Assembly: GCF_014595975.1 (NCBI RefSeq)
Contig: NZ_JABWGQ010000060.1
Coordinates: 124,001-188,000 of the forward strand
DNA from: Sphingopyxis sp. LK2115
GTDB lineage: Bacteria > Pseudomonadota > Alphaproteobacteria > Sphingomonadales > Sphingomonadaceae
Length of the DNA: 64,000 nucleotides
Direction: 5' to 3'
A program made the translations under genes and the position numbers. This document shows positions 16,878 through 24,673 of this stretch, piece after piece; position 1 is the first letter of the stretch, and each line of letters starts with the position of its first letter. Below the pieces are notes generated by a model. The model was given only the letters and a program-made list of their open reading frames with translations, did no database searches and had not been told where the DNA came from.

Positions 16878-18176
16878 CTATTCGGCGAAATCATTGTCGA
16901 GATGACGCGTCATCGCGAACTGCGCGATGCCTGCCGCGGCGGCAAAGGGCATCAGCGCCATCAGCGCCCAGCGCAGGCTCGCGTCGCCGAACTGGGGCCT
17001 CAGGACATCGCTGACCATGCCGGCGAAAAGCGGGCCGAGGCCAAGGCCGACGATGTTGAACATCAGCATCAGCAACGCGGCGGCCGTCGCGCGGCTGCGC
17101 GGTGGGGTCAGATTCTGCACAAGCGCGAGCGCCGGGGCAATATAGGCGGTGCACGCCGCCATCGGGATCAGCATCAGCGCGAGCGACGCCTGCCAGCTGT
17201 CGACGAGCAGCGCGGCGATGAAGGTCGGGACGAGCACCGCCGTCGCGCAGGCTGGAATCGTGCCATAGGCGCGCGCGGAGCCTTTGGCCCGGTGGCTGAC
17301 GAGCCAGCCGCCGCCAAGGATGCCGATACCAAAGGTGATGCCCGCGGCGGGTGCGAACCAGGTCGCCATGGCCTCCAGCGGCATTTTTTGCGTGCGCATC
17401 AGAAAAGCGGGGATCCAGTTGAGCATCCCGTAACTGACGAAGGCGGCAAGCCCGCTGCCGATCATCACCACGCGCAGCGAGGGGCGGCGAACGAACATCG
17501 CGAGGCTCTGGCCGAAGGGTAGCGCCTTGTCGGCGGGCTTGAGCGTATCCATGGCGCCGCGCGTCGGCTCGCGAACCAGCCAGATGAGCAGGGGGGCGAT
17601 CAGGATGCCGACGATGCCAATGACGACAAAGGCGTTTCGCCAGCCGATATTGGCGGCCGCCCAGGCACCGAATGCGGCGCCGACGAACACGCCGAAGGGG
17701 CCGTTACAGGTGAAGAGGCCGATCGCGAGCGGGCGCTGCGCGGGCGGATAATAGTCGGCGAGCACCGAAAGCGATGGCGCGGTGCCGCCGGCTTCGCCCG
17801 CGCCGACGCCAAACCGCATCAGTGCCAGTTGCCAGAAGGTCGATACCAGCCCGCACGCGGCGGTGAAACCGCTCCACACGACGCAGGCGATGCCGATCAG
17901 CCGGATGCGGTTCCAGCGGTCGGCGATCATCGCGACGGGCACGCCCATCGCGGCATAGAATAGCGCGAAGGCAAGGCCGGTCAGCAGGCCGAACTGCGTA
18001 TCGCTGAAGTTCATGTCGGCACGGATCGGTTCAACAAGCACCGACAGGAGCTGGCGGTCGACGAAATTGATCGTGCCGACGATGAAAAGCATCACCAGCG
18101 CGACGTTGCGACGCAGCGCAAGGCCGCTGTCGGACGCTGCGGCGCCGGAAGAAACGGCGGTGGCCTCGGTCATCAT
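16878..18176 (-). CDS. MFS transporter (spinster/ACS-like group)
   Basis: A 432-residue permease with about 12 transmembrane helices. The start of helix 1, LVMLFIVGTINFVDRQLLSVLVEPIRADM, and the loop MIADRWNRIRLIGI (motif A) are typical of the group that includes spinster-like and anion:cation symporters. RFGVGAGEAGGTAPSLSVLADYYPPAQRPLAIGLF is the conserved region of helices 4-5. It probably moves an organic acid across the inner membrane. It lies directly downstream of the TonB receptor gene, so outer- and inner-membrane uptake are paired. Confidence 0.88.
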   Translation of the reverse strand: MMTEATAVSSGAAASDSGLALRRNVALVMLFIVGTINFVDRQLLSVLVEPIRADMNFSDTQFGLLTGLAFALFYAAMGVPVAMIADRWNRIRLIGIACVVWSGFTAACGLVSTFWQLALMRFGVGAGEAGGTAPSLSVLADYYPPAQRPLAIGLFTCNGPFGVFVGAAFGAWAAANIGWRNAFVVIGIVGILIAPLLIWLVREPTRGAMDTLKPADKALPFGQSLAMFVRRPSLRVVMIGSGLAAFVSYGMLNWIPAFLMRTQKMPLEAMATWFAPAAGITFGIGILGGGWLVSHRAKGSARAYGTIPACATAVLVPTFIAALLVDSWQASLALMLIPMAACTAYIAPALALVQNLTPPRSRATAAALLMLMFNIVGLGLGPLFAGMVSDVLRPQFGDASLRWALMALMPFAAAAGIAQFAMTRHLDNDFAE

Positions 18177-18269
18177 ATTCCCCAGATTGCGGCGTCCGTC
18201 AGGCAGGGAACGCGGCGCGCGGCGCCGATCCCTGGGCGGGTTCGGGCCGCGAACGCCGTTGGCCCATGG

Positions 18270-20639
18270 TCAGAAGCTCGCCCCCAGCGTCAGACCGAAG
18301 GTGCGCGGCGCGTTGTAGAAACGCTGGGTAAAGAATTGCGCGGTCGGCGTCAGCGCGGCCACATAGGTCTTGTCGGTCAGATTCTTGCCCCAGAGCATCG
18401 CCCGAAACCGTCCGTCGGCGCTTTCCCAGCCCACCGAGCCATCGACCAGCGTGAAATCGCCCGTCTTGCCGGCAAGATCGTTCGCGACGCTGGAATAATA
18501 GGTGCTGCGATAAAGCATCGCCGCGCGGAAACTCAAACGACCCGCGCTGCCAAGCGGGACGTCATATTCGGCCGAAAACTGGGTCTGCCATCGGGGCGCG
18601 CGCACGAGCTTCAGTCCCGTGAGATCGCGGTCGACGAGATAGGTGCCGTTGGGCAGCAGCGTGACGTTGCCGCAGGTCGATGTTGGCGGCGTTGCAAAGG
18701 CGGATGGACCGTCGATATCCGCGCAGAAATCGGTGTATTTCGCATCGAGATAGCCGATGTTCGCCGAAAGACGGAAAACCTGCGAAGGTTTCAGCGTGGC
18801 TTCGAGTTCAAGCCCTTTCGTGGTCGCCGACCCGATGTTGAGCTGCGCCGTTTCCTGCCCCGATGCGACGTTGGGATTGGGAAAGAAAACGCCGAACTCC
18901 AACTGTTTGAACTTGGTCACAAAGCCGGTAAGGTTGAGGCGAAGAAGATTGTCGAAAAAGTCGCCCTTGAATCCCGCTTCATAAAGGTCGGCGGTATTGT
19001 CCCGCGTCGGCCCCGCCGTGGTCGTCGTTGCCGATCGCGCGCCGAAACCGCCGCCCTTATACCCCTGGCTGAAACCCGCATAGACCATGACATCGTCGGT
19101 CAGACGATAATCGACGCCCGCCTTGAAGGTCATGCGATTGCGGTCATAACCGAGCTTGAACGCCCGCCCGACCGCAAAATTGGCATTGGCGATCTCCTCC
19201 ATTTCGGCGAGCGATTTCACCGTCGCGCGGGTGTTGAAGAAGGCGGGCGAGAGCAGCGTGCCCGTCGGATCGCGGAAATAATCCTTCGATTCCCAGCTTT
19301 GCCGCACGCCAAAGGTCAGGTTCAGCCGGTCGGTCACACCATAGATGGCCTGCCCGAACAACGCCTTGGCGCTATTGTCCTGGGTCACGAAGTCCTGGCT
19401 GCCGAAGCGCAGGGTGGGCGCGAGCAGGACGGGAAGCGTCGGGAATGCCTGGGTGAGTTCGAAGCTCTGTTTCAGATAATAGCCGCCGAACACCAGGCTG
19501 AGCCGCGCCAAGGCGTCGTCGCGGTCGGAGAAATCGGATTGCAGGCGCAGTTCCTGACTGAACTGGCGGTGCGATTGCAGGCGAAAGGTCGGAAAGAAAA
19601 AGATTTCGGACTGGTCGAAGTCGCTGTCGTTGAAATCGTCGGTTTCGATATAGCCGGTGATCGACCTGGCCTGCCACGATCCCATGTCGAACCCGATATT
19701 GCCGATCAGGCCGAGCTGGTCGGTGTCATGGTCGGCGGGGAAATCGCGGCCGATCGTATAGGCGCCGTCGTCGGGCTCCTCGAAGCGGAACACCTGCCAG
19801 AGCAGCTGGTTGCGGTTGGGCGCGGCGTCGCCGCCGGGCGCGCTCGACCGGTCGCGGACGAGAAAGGCCTTGAGGTTCACGTCCAGCGTCTCGGTCGGCG
19901 TGAACACCACGGTGCCGCGCAGCGTCAGCCGGTCCTGCCCGCCGACCTTCTTGCCGTTCAGCCGGTTGGTGAAATAGCCGTCATAGGTTTCCTTGTTGAG
20001 CACCAGACGGACGCCCAACCGATCCTCGACAAGCGGCATGTCGAGCGCCGCGCGCGCGTCCATCCGGCCGTAGTTGCCGACGGTCACTTCGGCCTGCACG
20101 CCCCAGTCACGACCGGGGTTCTTGCTATAGGCGGCGATACCACCTGCAAGCGAGTTCTTGCCGAACGAGGTTCCCTGGGGGCCGCGCAGGACTTCGATCC
20201 GGTCAAGGTCGAAGGTGTCGAGCATCGTCGCCACCGGGCGCGTGATATAGACGCCGTCGATGGACACGCCGACCGGGCTCTCTTCGGTCGATTCGATCCC
20301 TTGTGCGCCGAGGCCGCGAATGAAGATCGCCGCCGAGTTGGAGAAGGTCGCAACCGGCTGGATGCTGATATTGGGAGTCGACGGCGCCAGATCGGTGATG
20401 TCGCGCGCGGCAATCTTGGTCAGCGTCTGCTCGCCGAAGGCCGAAATTGCTTGCGGCACGTCCTGCAACGATTCGTCGCGGAAACGGGCCGTTACGATGA
20501 TTTCGTCATTGGCGGCCCCGGTTTCGTCGGTGCCGGATGGATCGAAACTGTCCTGCGCCACCGCCGGTGCGGCGCTCAAGAGCATCGCGAGCGGAGCCGC
20601 GCCGGATAACAGAAACTTGTTGCAAGCTTTCATGTTCAC
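18270..20639 (-). CDS. TonB-dependent outer-membrane receptor
   Basis: A 789-residue receptor. Residues 1-28 are a signal peptide (cleavage after AVAQ). The sequence NDEIIVTARFRDESLQDVPQAISAF begins the plug, with ITDLAPSTPNISI, the RIEVLRGPQGTSFGKNSLAGGI segment and AEVTVGNYGRMDARAALDMPL. The rest is a 22-strand barrel that ends YNAPRTFGLTLGASF with the terminal Phe. It belongs to the large sphingomonad group linked to hydrophobic or aromatic substrates, not to siderophore receptors with certainty. The GGGAGG site and a divergent promoter with a palindromic operator lie upstream. Confidence 0.93.
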   Translation of the reverse strand: MNMKACNKFLLSGAAPLAMLLSAAPAVAQDSFDPSGTDETGAANDEIIVTARFRDESLQDVPQAISAFGEQTLTKIAARDITDLAPSTPNISIQPVATFSNSAAIFIRGLGAQGIESTEESPVGVSIDGVYITRPVATMLDTFDLDRIEVLRGPQGTSFGKNSLAGGIAAYSKNPGRDWGVQAEVTVGNYGRMDARAALDMPLVEDRLGVRLVLNKETYDGYFTNRLNGKKVGGQDRLTLRGTVVFTPTETLDVNLKAFLVRDRSSAPGGDAAPNRNQLLWQVFRFEEPDDGAYTIGRDFPADHDTDQLGLIGNIGFDMGSWQARSITGYIETDDFNDSDFDQSEIFFFPTFRLQSHRQFSQELRLQSDFSDRDDALARLSLVFGGYYLKQSFELTQAFPTLPVLLAPTLRFGSQDFVTQDNSAKALFGQAIYGVTDRLNLTFGVRQSWESKDYFRDPTGTLLSPAFFNTRATVKSLAEMEEIANANFAVGRAFKLGYDRNRMTFKAGVDYRLTDDVMVYAGFSQGYKGGGFGARSATTTTAGPTRDNTADLYEAGFKGDFFDNLLRLNLTGFVTKFKQLEFGVFFPNPNVASGQETAQLNIGSATTKGLELEATLKPSQVFRLSANIGYLDAKYTDFCADIDGPSAFATPPTSTCGNVTLLPNGTYLVDRDLTGLKLVRAPRWQTQFSAEYDVPLGSAGRLSFRAAMLYRSTYYSSVANDLAGKTGDFTLVDGSVGWESADGRFRAMLWGKNLTDKTYVAALTPTAQFFTQRFYNAPRTFGLTLGASF

Positions 20640-20686
20640 CCTCCCATAGAAGCTGTTGCTGCCGGTTTCTGGCGTGATGCCGTTCC

Positions 20687-20701
20687 GTCAATCTGATTGA
20701 C
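20687..20701. promoter_or_regulatory. Operator 2: GTCAATCTGATTGAC palindrome in the receptor / DUF3237 divergent promoter
   Basis: A perfect 15-bp palindrome GTCAATCTGATTGAC, 47 bases before the receptor start and 55 bases before the DUF3237 start. It shares GTCAAT[T/C]T[A/G]ATTGAC with operator 1 at 15623-15643. Its right half forms a TTGACC that could double as a -35 box for the plus-strand gene, so a bound dimer would block that promoter. Confidence 0.65.
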
Positions 20702-20703
20702 CC

Positions 20704-20715
20704 TTAGTATACTAA
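20704..20715. promoter_or_regulatory. TTAGTATACTAA palindrome beside operator 2
   Basis: A perfect 12-bp palindrome two bases from operator 2. Its TTAG core resembles the TATACTTAGAA elements in the other two divergent promoters of this block (22570 and 24525). It may be a second regulator's site or part of an AT-rich core promoter. Confidence 0.4.
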
Positions 20716-20756
20716 TTGTTTTATGCTTGTCCATAGGCAGGACGGAGATTCGTGGC

Positions 20757-21263
20757 ATGACGACGGAAAATCGCACGGCGGCGCCGACCGCGCTGGCAAG
20801 CCGGTATCTGTGCACCGCCGAGTTCGAAGTGGGCGGCGGGATCATCGGGATCGGCGCGTCGCCATTCGGCGAGCAGCGCCTCGGCTACATCAGCGGCGGG
20901 CGCTTTTTCGGTCCGCAACTCAGCGGCATGGTCCTGCCGGGCGGTGGCAACTGGTCGCGCAGCGGACGGCTGGGAGAAAGCGCCTCGGTCGGAACCTTCG
21001 ACGCGCGCGCGGTATGGCAGGCCGACGACGGCGCGCTCATCTATGTGAGCTATACCGGCCGCAGCCTCATTCCCGACGACGTACGCGCGACCTTTGCCGA
21101 CCCGGCCGTGTCCGACGCGCCGCCCTCGCGCTATTATTTGCGCATCGCGCCGGTCTTTGAAACCGCGAGCGCGAAATATGGCTGGCTCAATGGGATGCTC
21201 GCGGTCGGGGTCGGCGAGCGAACCGATTTTGGCGTCCGTCATGTGATCCACGAGATATTGTGA
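20757..21263 (+). CDS. DUF3237 domain protein
   Basis: A 168-residue protein spanning one DUF3237 domain. Characteristic segments are RYLCTAEFEVGGG, FFGPQLSGMVLPGGGNWS, TFDARAVWQADDGALIYVSYTGR, RYYLRIAPVFETASAKYGWLNGMLAVGVGER and a C-terminal VRHVIHEIL. The domain predicts a small beta-barrel of unknown activity that is frequent in aromatic or terpenoid degradation clusters. The ATG with GGAG nine bases upstream was chosen. It is divergent from the TonB receptor and convergent with the CoA-transferase gene. Confidence 0.88.
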   Translation: MTTENRTAAPTALASRYLCTAEFEVGGGIIGIGASPFGEQRLGYISGGRFFGPQLSGMVLPGGGNWSRSGRLGESASVGTFDARAVWQADDGALIYVSYTGRSLIPDDVRATFADPAVSDAPPSRYYLRIAPVFETASAKYGWLNGMLAVGVGERTDFGVRHVIHEIL

Positions 21264-21348
21264 ACGAATGCCGCCTGTTTCGGGCAGCGATCGCGATGCG
21301 GGGGGCTGTCGGCCATGCCGGACGCGCGATGCGCTGTTCCCCAGTGCT

Positions 21349-22512
21349 TCAGGTCTCGCGGCCGAGCCAGCGTTTGAGCACATCGGCGCTATCCTGTCCG
21401 ACGCCCAGCGGAGCAGGGCGGCGCACCCTGCCCGGCGTCGCCGACAGTTTCGGGAAAACGCCCTGCATGGTGATCTCTCCGAACTCGTCGTCGGCGACTG
21501 TCACCAGCGCCTCGCGCGCGGCGAAATGCGGATCGGCGAGCATGTCCTCGGCGTCGAACACGCGGCCGGCGGGCACGGCGGCTTCATCCATCTTGGCTTC
21601 CAGATCGGCGATGGTCAGCGTGCGCGTCCATTCGCCGATCAGTGCGTCAAGCTCTTCCTGCCGTGCGCCGCGGGCGCGGTGCGTGGCATAGCGTTCGTCG
21701 CTCGCAAGCTCGGGCCGCCCCATCGCCGCGGCAAGCCGGGCAAAAACCGCGTCCTGGTTGGCGCCGATCAGATATTCGCCATCCTTGCAGGGATAGACGT
21801 TCGACGGCGCGATGCCGGGCAGTGTCGATCCGGTGCGGCGCCGTTTGGCGCCGCTCGCCGAATAGTCCGACACGGTCGACTCCATCACCTGCAACACCGC
21901 TTCATAAAGCGCCGCATCGACGATCTGCCCCTCGCCGGTCTTGCTGCGGTGATGGAGCGCGGCGAGCGCGCCCAGGCATCCATAAGTCGCGGCAAGCGTG
22001 TCGCCGATCGACACGCCCATGCGGGCAGGCGGCCGGTCGGGATAGCCGACGATGCCGCGCCAGCCGCCCATCGCCTCGGCAATCCCGCCGAACCCCGCGC
22101 GCGCCGAATAGGGTCCGGTCTGACCATAGCCCGACACGCGCACGACGATGAGTCCGGGGTTGGTCTTGCGGAGTTGCTCAGGATCGAGGTTCCATTTTTC
22201 GATCGTTCCGGGGCGGAAGTTCTCGATAAGGATGTCGGCCCTCGCGATCAGGTCGCGGGCAAGCGCCTGACCGTCTTCAGACCGCAGGTCGCACGCGACC
22301 GAATATTTGTTGCGCGCGATGACCCTCCACCAGCTGGGCTTGTCGCCCTGGCCCCAGTGGCGCATCTGGTCGCCCGTCACGGGCGGTTCGAGCTTGACGA
22401 TCTCGGCGCCCATGTCACCGAGCAACTGGCCGCAGAAGGGACCGGCGATCAGCTGCCCCATCTCGACCACCCTGATGCCTTCCAGCGCGCCCCCGCTGCC
22501 CGTCTCGCCCAT
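21349..22512 (-). CDS. CaiB/BaiF-type (class III) CoA-transferase
   Basis: A 387-residue CoA-transferase. The N-terminus GIRVVEMGQLIAGPFCGQLLGDMGAEIVKLEPP is diagnostic. The catalytic Asp lies in GQIVDAALYEAVLQVM. NFRPGTIEKWNLDPEQLRKTNPGLIVVRVSGYGQTGPYS is the conserved central region. Class III enzymes move CoA between organic acids such as carnitine, bile acids, oxalate or benzylsuccinate; here the likely role is activation of a carboxylic intermediate. A strong AAAGGAA site sets the start. It is divergent from the HMG-CoA-lyase-like gene. Confidence 0.93.
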   Translation of the reverse strand: MGETGSGGALEGIRVVEMGQLIAGPFCGQLLGDMGAEIVKLEPPVTGDQMRHWGQGDKPSWWRVIARNKYSVACDLRSEDGQALARDLIARADILIENFRPGTIEKWNLDPEQLRKTNPGLIVVRVSGYGQTGPYSARAGFGGIAEAMGGWRGIVGYPDRPPARMGVSIGDTLAATYGCLGALAALHHRSKTGEGQIVDAALYEAVLQVMESTVSDYSASGAKRRRTGSTLPGIAPSNVYPCKDGEYLIGANQDAVFARLAAAMGRPELASDERYATHRARGARQEELDALIGEWTRTLTIADLEAKMDEAAVPAGRVFDAEDMLADPHFAAREALVTVADDEFGEITMQGVFPKLSATPGRVRRPAPLGVGQDSADVLKRWLGRET

Positions 22513-22569
22513 ATCGTTCCTTTCGCGGCCGGCTCTGACAGGGGCGGCCCATATCACCCATGGCCATCT

Positions 22570-22580
22570 TATACTTAGAA
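22570..22580. promoter_or_regulatory. TATACTTAGAA element in the CoA-transferase / lyase divergent promoter
   Basis: TATACTTAGAA occurs here in the 119-bp AT-rich gap between two divergent genes. The same 11 bases occur in reverse orientation at 24525-24535. A TTAG-N4-CTA pattern also matches the palindrome at 20704. Confidence 0.4.
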
Positions 22581-22631
22581 TGCTATGTAATTTTCAACCT
22601 GCTAAATGACTCGCACGGGATCGAGGCCAGG

Positions 22632-23534
22632 ATGTTGAAAAATCATGCCGTGGAAATCGTCGAGGTCGGCCCGCGCGACGGACTGCAGAATGAGGCGGCG
22701 ATCGTCGCGACCGCCGACAAGCTGGCGCTGATCCGCCGCGCGATCGATTATGGCGTGCGCCGCATCGAAGTGACAAGCTTCGTCAATCCGAAAAAGGTGC
22801 CGCAACTCGCCGATGCCGAACAGCTTGTGGCGATGTTGCCCGATCGCGACGATGTGACCTTTATCGGCCTCGTCCTCAACCGCCGCGGCGCCGAACGGGC
22901 GGTCGCCACCGGGCGCATAGATGAACTTGGCGCCGTGTGCGTAACGAGCGACAGCTTCGGTATCCGCAATCAGGGGCAAAGCTCCGACGAATCGCTGGCC
23001 GCCGCGATGGAGATTGTCGCGCTGGCAAAAAAGGCCGGCCGCAGCGGCCAGATCACCATTGCAACCGCCTTCGGCTGTCCCATCGAAGGCCGGGTGGCGA
23101 TCGGCCGCGTGGTCGAGCTGGCGAAGCGCGCGGCCGATGCGGAACCGCGCGAAATCGCGCTCGCCGACACGATCGGGGTCGGCGTTCCCGCGCAGGTCGC
23201 CGAGGTGGTCGGCCGCGTCCGCGAAGCAATCGGCGGCGTTCCGGTGCGCGTGCATTTCCACAACACGCGCGGCACGGGCATCGCGAATGTCTGGGCGGCG
23301 GTGCAGGAAGGTGTCGCGACGGTCGATGCGTCGCTCGGCGGCCTCGGCGGTTGCCCCTTTGCTCCCGGCGCGGCGGGCAATGTCGCGACCGAGGATGTCG
23401 TCTATATGCTCGAAAACAGCGGGATCGGGACGGGACTCGATTTGCCGCGGGCCGTGGACGCGGCCGGGTGGCTGACCGGCGTGATGAACCGGCCATTGCC
23501 CGCGATGGTCAGCCGGGCGCCCGCTTTTCCCTAA
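22632..23534 (+). CDS. Hydroxymethylglutaryl-CoA lyase family protein
   Basis: A 300-residue TIM-barrel enzyme of the HMGL-like family. HAVEIVEVGPRDGLQNE is the classical N-terminal metal and catalytic Arg-Asp motif. The metal-binding HFHNTRGTGIAN and the active-site loop GGLGGCPFAPGAAGNVATEDVVYML, with the redox-sensitive Cys, are both present. It should cleave HMG-CoA or a similar 3-hydroxy-3-methylacyl-CoA to an acyl-CoA and acetoacetate or pyruvate. This points to a branched, isoprenoid-like or leucine-type substrate. Its stop codon overlaps that of the convergent EamA gene (CTAA). Confidence 0.92.
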   Translation: MLKNHAVEIVEVGPRDGLQNEAAIVATADKLALIRRAIDYGVRRIEVTSFVNPKKVPQLADAEQLVAMLPDRDDVTFIGLVLNRRGAERAVATGRIDELGAVCVTSDSFGIRNQGQSSDESLAAAMEIVALAKKAGRSGQITIATAFGCPIEGRVAIGRVVELAKRAADAEPREIALADTIGVGVPAQVAEVVGRVREAIGGVPVRVHFHNTRGTGIANVWAAVQEGVATVDASLGGLGGCPFAPGAAGNVATEDVVYMLENSGIGTGLDLPRAVDAAGWLTGVMNRPLPAMVSRAPAFP

Positions 23535-24442
23535 AGCGTCGCGATCAGCGCCATCACCACGCCGCCGACAACGAGGAACAGCCCCGCAATCTCGTGCCAG
23601 CGCACCGGTTCGCGCAGGTAGAAACGCGCAAAGCCGACGGTGAAAACAACCTCGACCTGGCCGACGACGCGAACCAGCGCTGCGGGTGCGGCGGCGAAAC
23701 CGACATACCAGCAGGCCGAACCCAGCGCCGAAAGCAAGCCGACCTGCCCCGAATTGCGCCAGGTCCGAAAGACGGCGGCGAGCGTCGCGCGGTCGCGCAC
23801 GGCAACCCAGAGCAGGTGCAAGCTCGTCTGGATCGCCATCACGGCGACGAGCGTGACCAGCGCCGACCCGATGAGGTCGACGCCCTCCAGCTCGGCGGTC
23901 GCGAGTTTGACCGCGATCGCCGCGAGCGCGAACATCGCCCCCGCACCGAGGCCGCAGAGCGCGGCGGGCTGGCCCAGCGCGCGGCAGACCTCGCCCGCCG
24001 AAACGCCGCGCCCGGCCAGCGCGAGCATGAGCACCCCCGCGACCCCGGCGACGATGCCGAACCAGGCGATCAGGGGCAGTCGTTCGCCGAGAAATAATGC
24101 CGTCACCAGCGCTGCCTGTATCGCCTCGGTCTTGGAAAAGGCCGTGCCGACGACAAAGCCGCGGTGCCCGAATGCCATGATGAGCAGGATTGTGCCCGCC
24201 ATCTGCGTGATCGCCCCGGCGACAGCGAAGCCCGCAAAGACGTTGTCAAGGGTGGGCGCCGCATCGCCCTGCATCGCGAGCCAGGCCGCCGCGAAAAACA
24301 ATGCGAAGGGCAGGCCGTAAAGATAGCGAACCAGCCCTGCGCCGCTGACGCTGAGTTCGGCGCGCAGCCGTTGCTGGAGCGCGGTGCGCCATGCCTGAAA
24401 CACGCCGCCGAGCAGCGATGCGGGAAGCCAGATCGGATTCAC
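23531..24442 (-). CDS. EamA/DMT-family permease
   Basis: A 303-residue permease with about ten transmembrane segments and two EamA repeats; for example AFGHRGFVVGTAFSKTEAIQAALVTALFLGERL and the closing repeat VVGQVEVVFTVGFARFYLREPVRWHEIAGLFLVVGGVVMALI. It uses a GTG start with GAGGAG eight bases upstream. Family members export or import amino acids and other metabolites; the substrate is unknown. It is divergent from the first acyl-CoA dehydrogenase and convergent with the lyase gene. Confidence 0.85.
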   Translation of the reverse strand: MNPIWLPASLLGGVFQAWRTALQQRLRAELSVSGAGLVRYLYGLPFALFFAAAWLAMQGDAAPTLDNVFAGFAVAGAITQMAGTILLIMAFGHRGFVVGTAFSKTEAIQAALVTALFLGERLPLIAWFGIVAGVAGVLMLALAGRGVSAGEVCRALGQPAALCGLGAGAMFALAAIAVKLATAELEGVDLIGSALVTLVAVMAIQTSLHLLWVAVRDRATLAAVFRTWRNSGQVGLLSALGSACWYVGFAAAPAALVRVVGQVEVVFTVGFARFYLREPVRWHEIAGLFLVVGGVVMALIATL

Positions 24443-24524
24443 CGTCCCGTCTCCTCTGCGCCTCGCGGCGCCGCTGTCCCGATTCGTCCTGCCTTGTGCA
24501 TGGCGCCCCATGCAATAGTTTTAT

Positions 24525-24535
24525 TTCTAAGTATA
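24525..24535. promoter_or_regulatory. TTCTAAGTATA element in the EamA / acyl-CoA dehydrogenase divergent promoter
   Basis: TTCTAAGTATA is the exact reverse complement of the element at 22570. It lies in the only AT-rich part of the 231-bp gap (24443-24673) between the EamA gene and the dehydrogenase gene. Apart from this and the mini-frame at 24622 I see nothing else in the gap. Confidence 0.4.
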
Positions 24536-24621
24536 TGGCGGCGCGAACGTCGGTGCGACCTGACACGCGCGTCAGCTAGACCCGCGCCGCGGACCGCGGC
24601 ACAAGCGGGGCGGGAGACACA

Positions 24622-24672
24622 ATGACCGATAGCATCATCCGCGCGCCCGCAACCGACGCGGCCATATTCTGA
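24622..24672 (+). other. Possible 16-codon upstream frame before the first acyl-CoA dehydrogenase
   Basis: ATG at 24622 preceded by GGGAG opens a frame for MTDSIIRAPATDAAIF and stops with TGA one base before the dehydrogenase ATG. It could be a translational-coupling leader or the remnant of a deleted gene. Its sequence matches no family I know. Confidence 0.3.
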
Positions 24673-24673
24673 C

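Noticed and set aside
18336-20609. A 757-codon open frame antisense to the TonB receptor
   Set aside because: It is the mirror of a high-GC coding sequence. It has no domain pattern, no ribosome site and a charged, low-complexity composition, while the other strand is a clear receptor.
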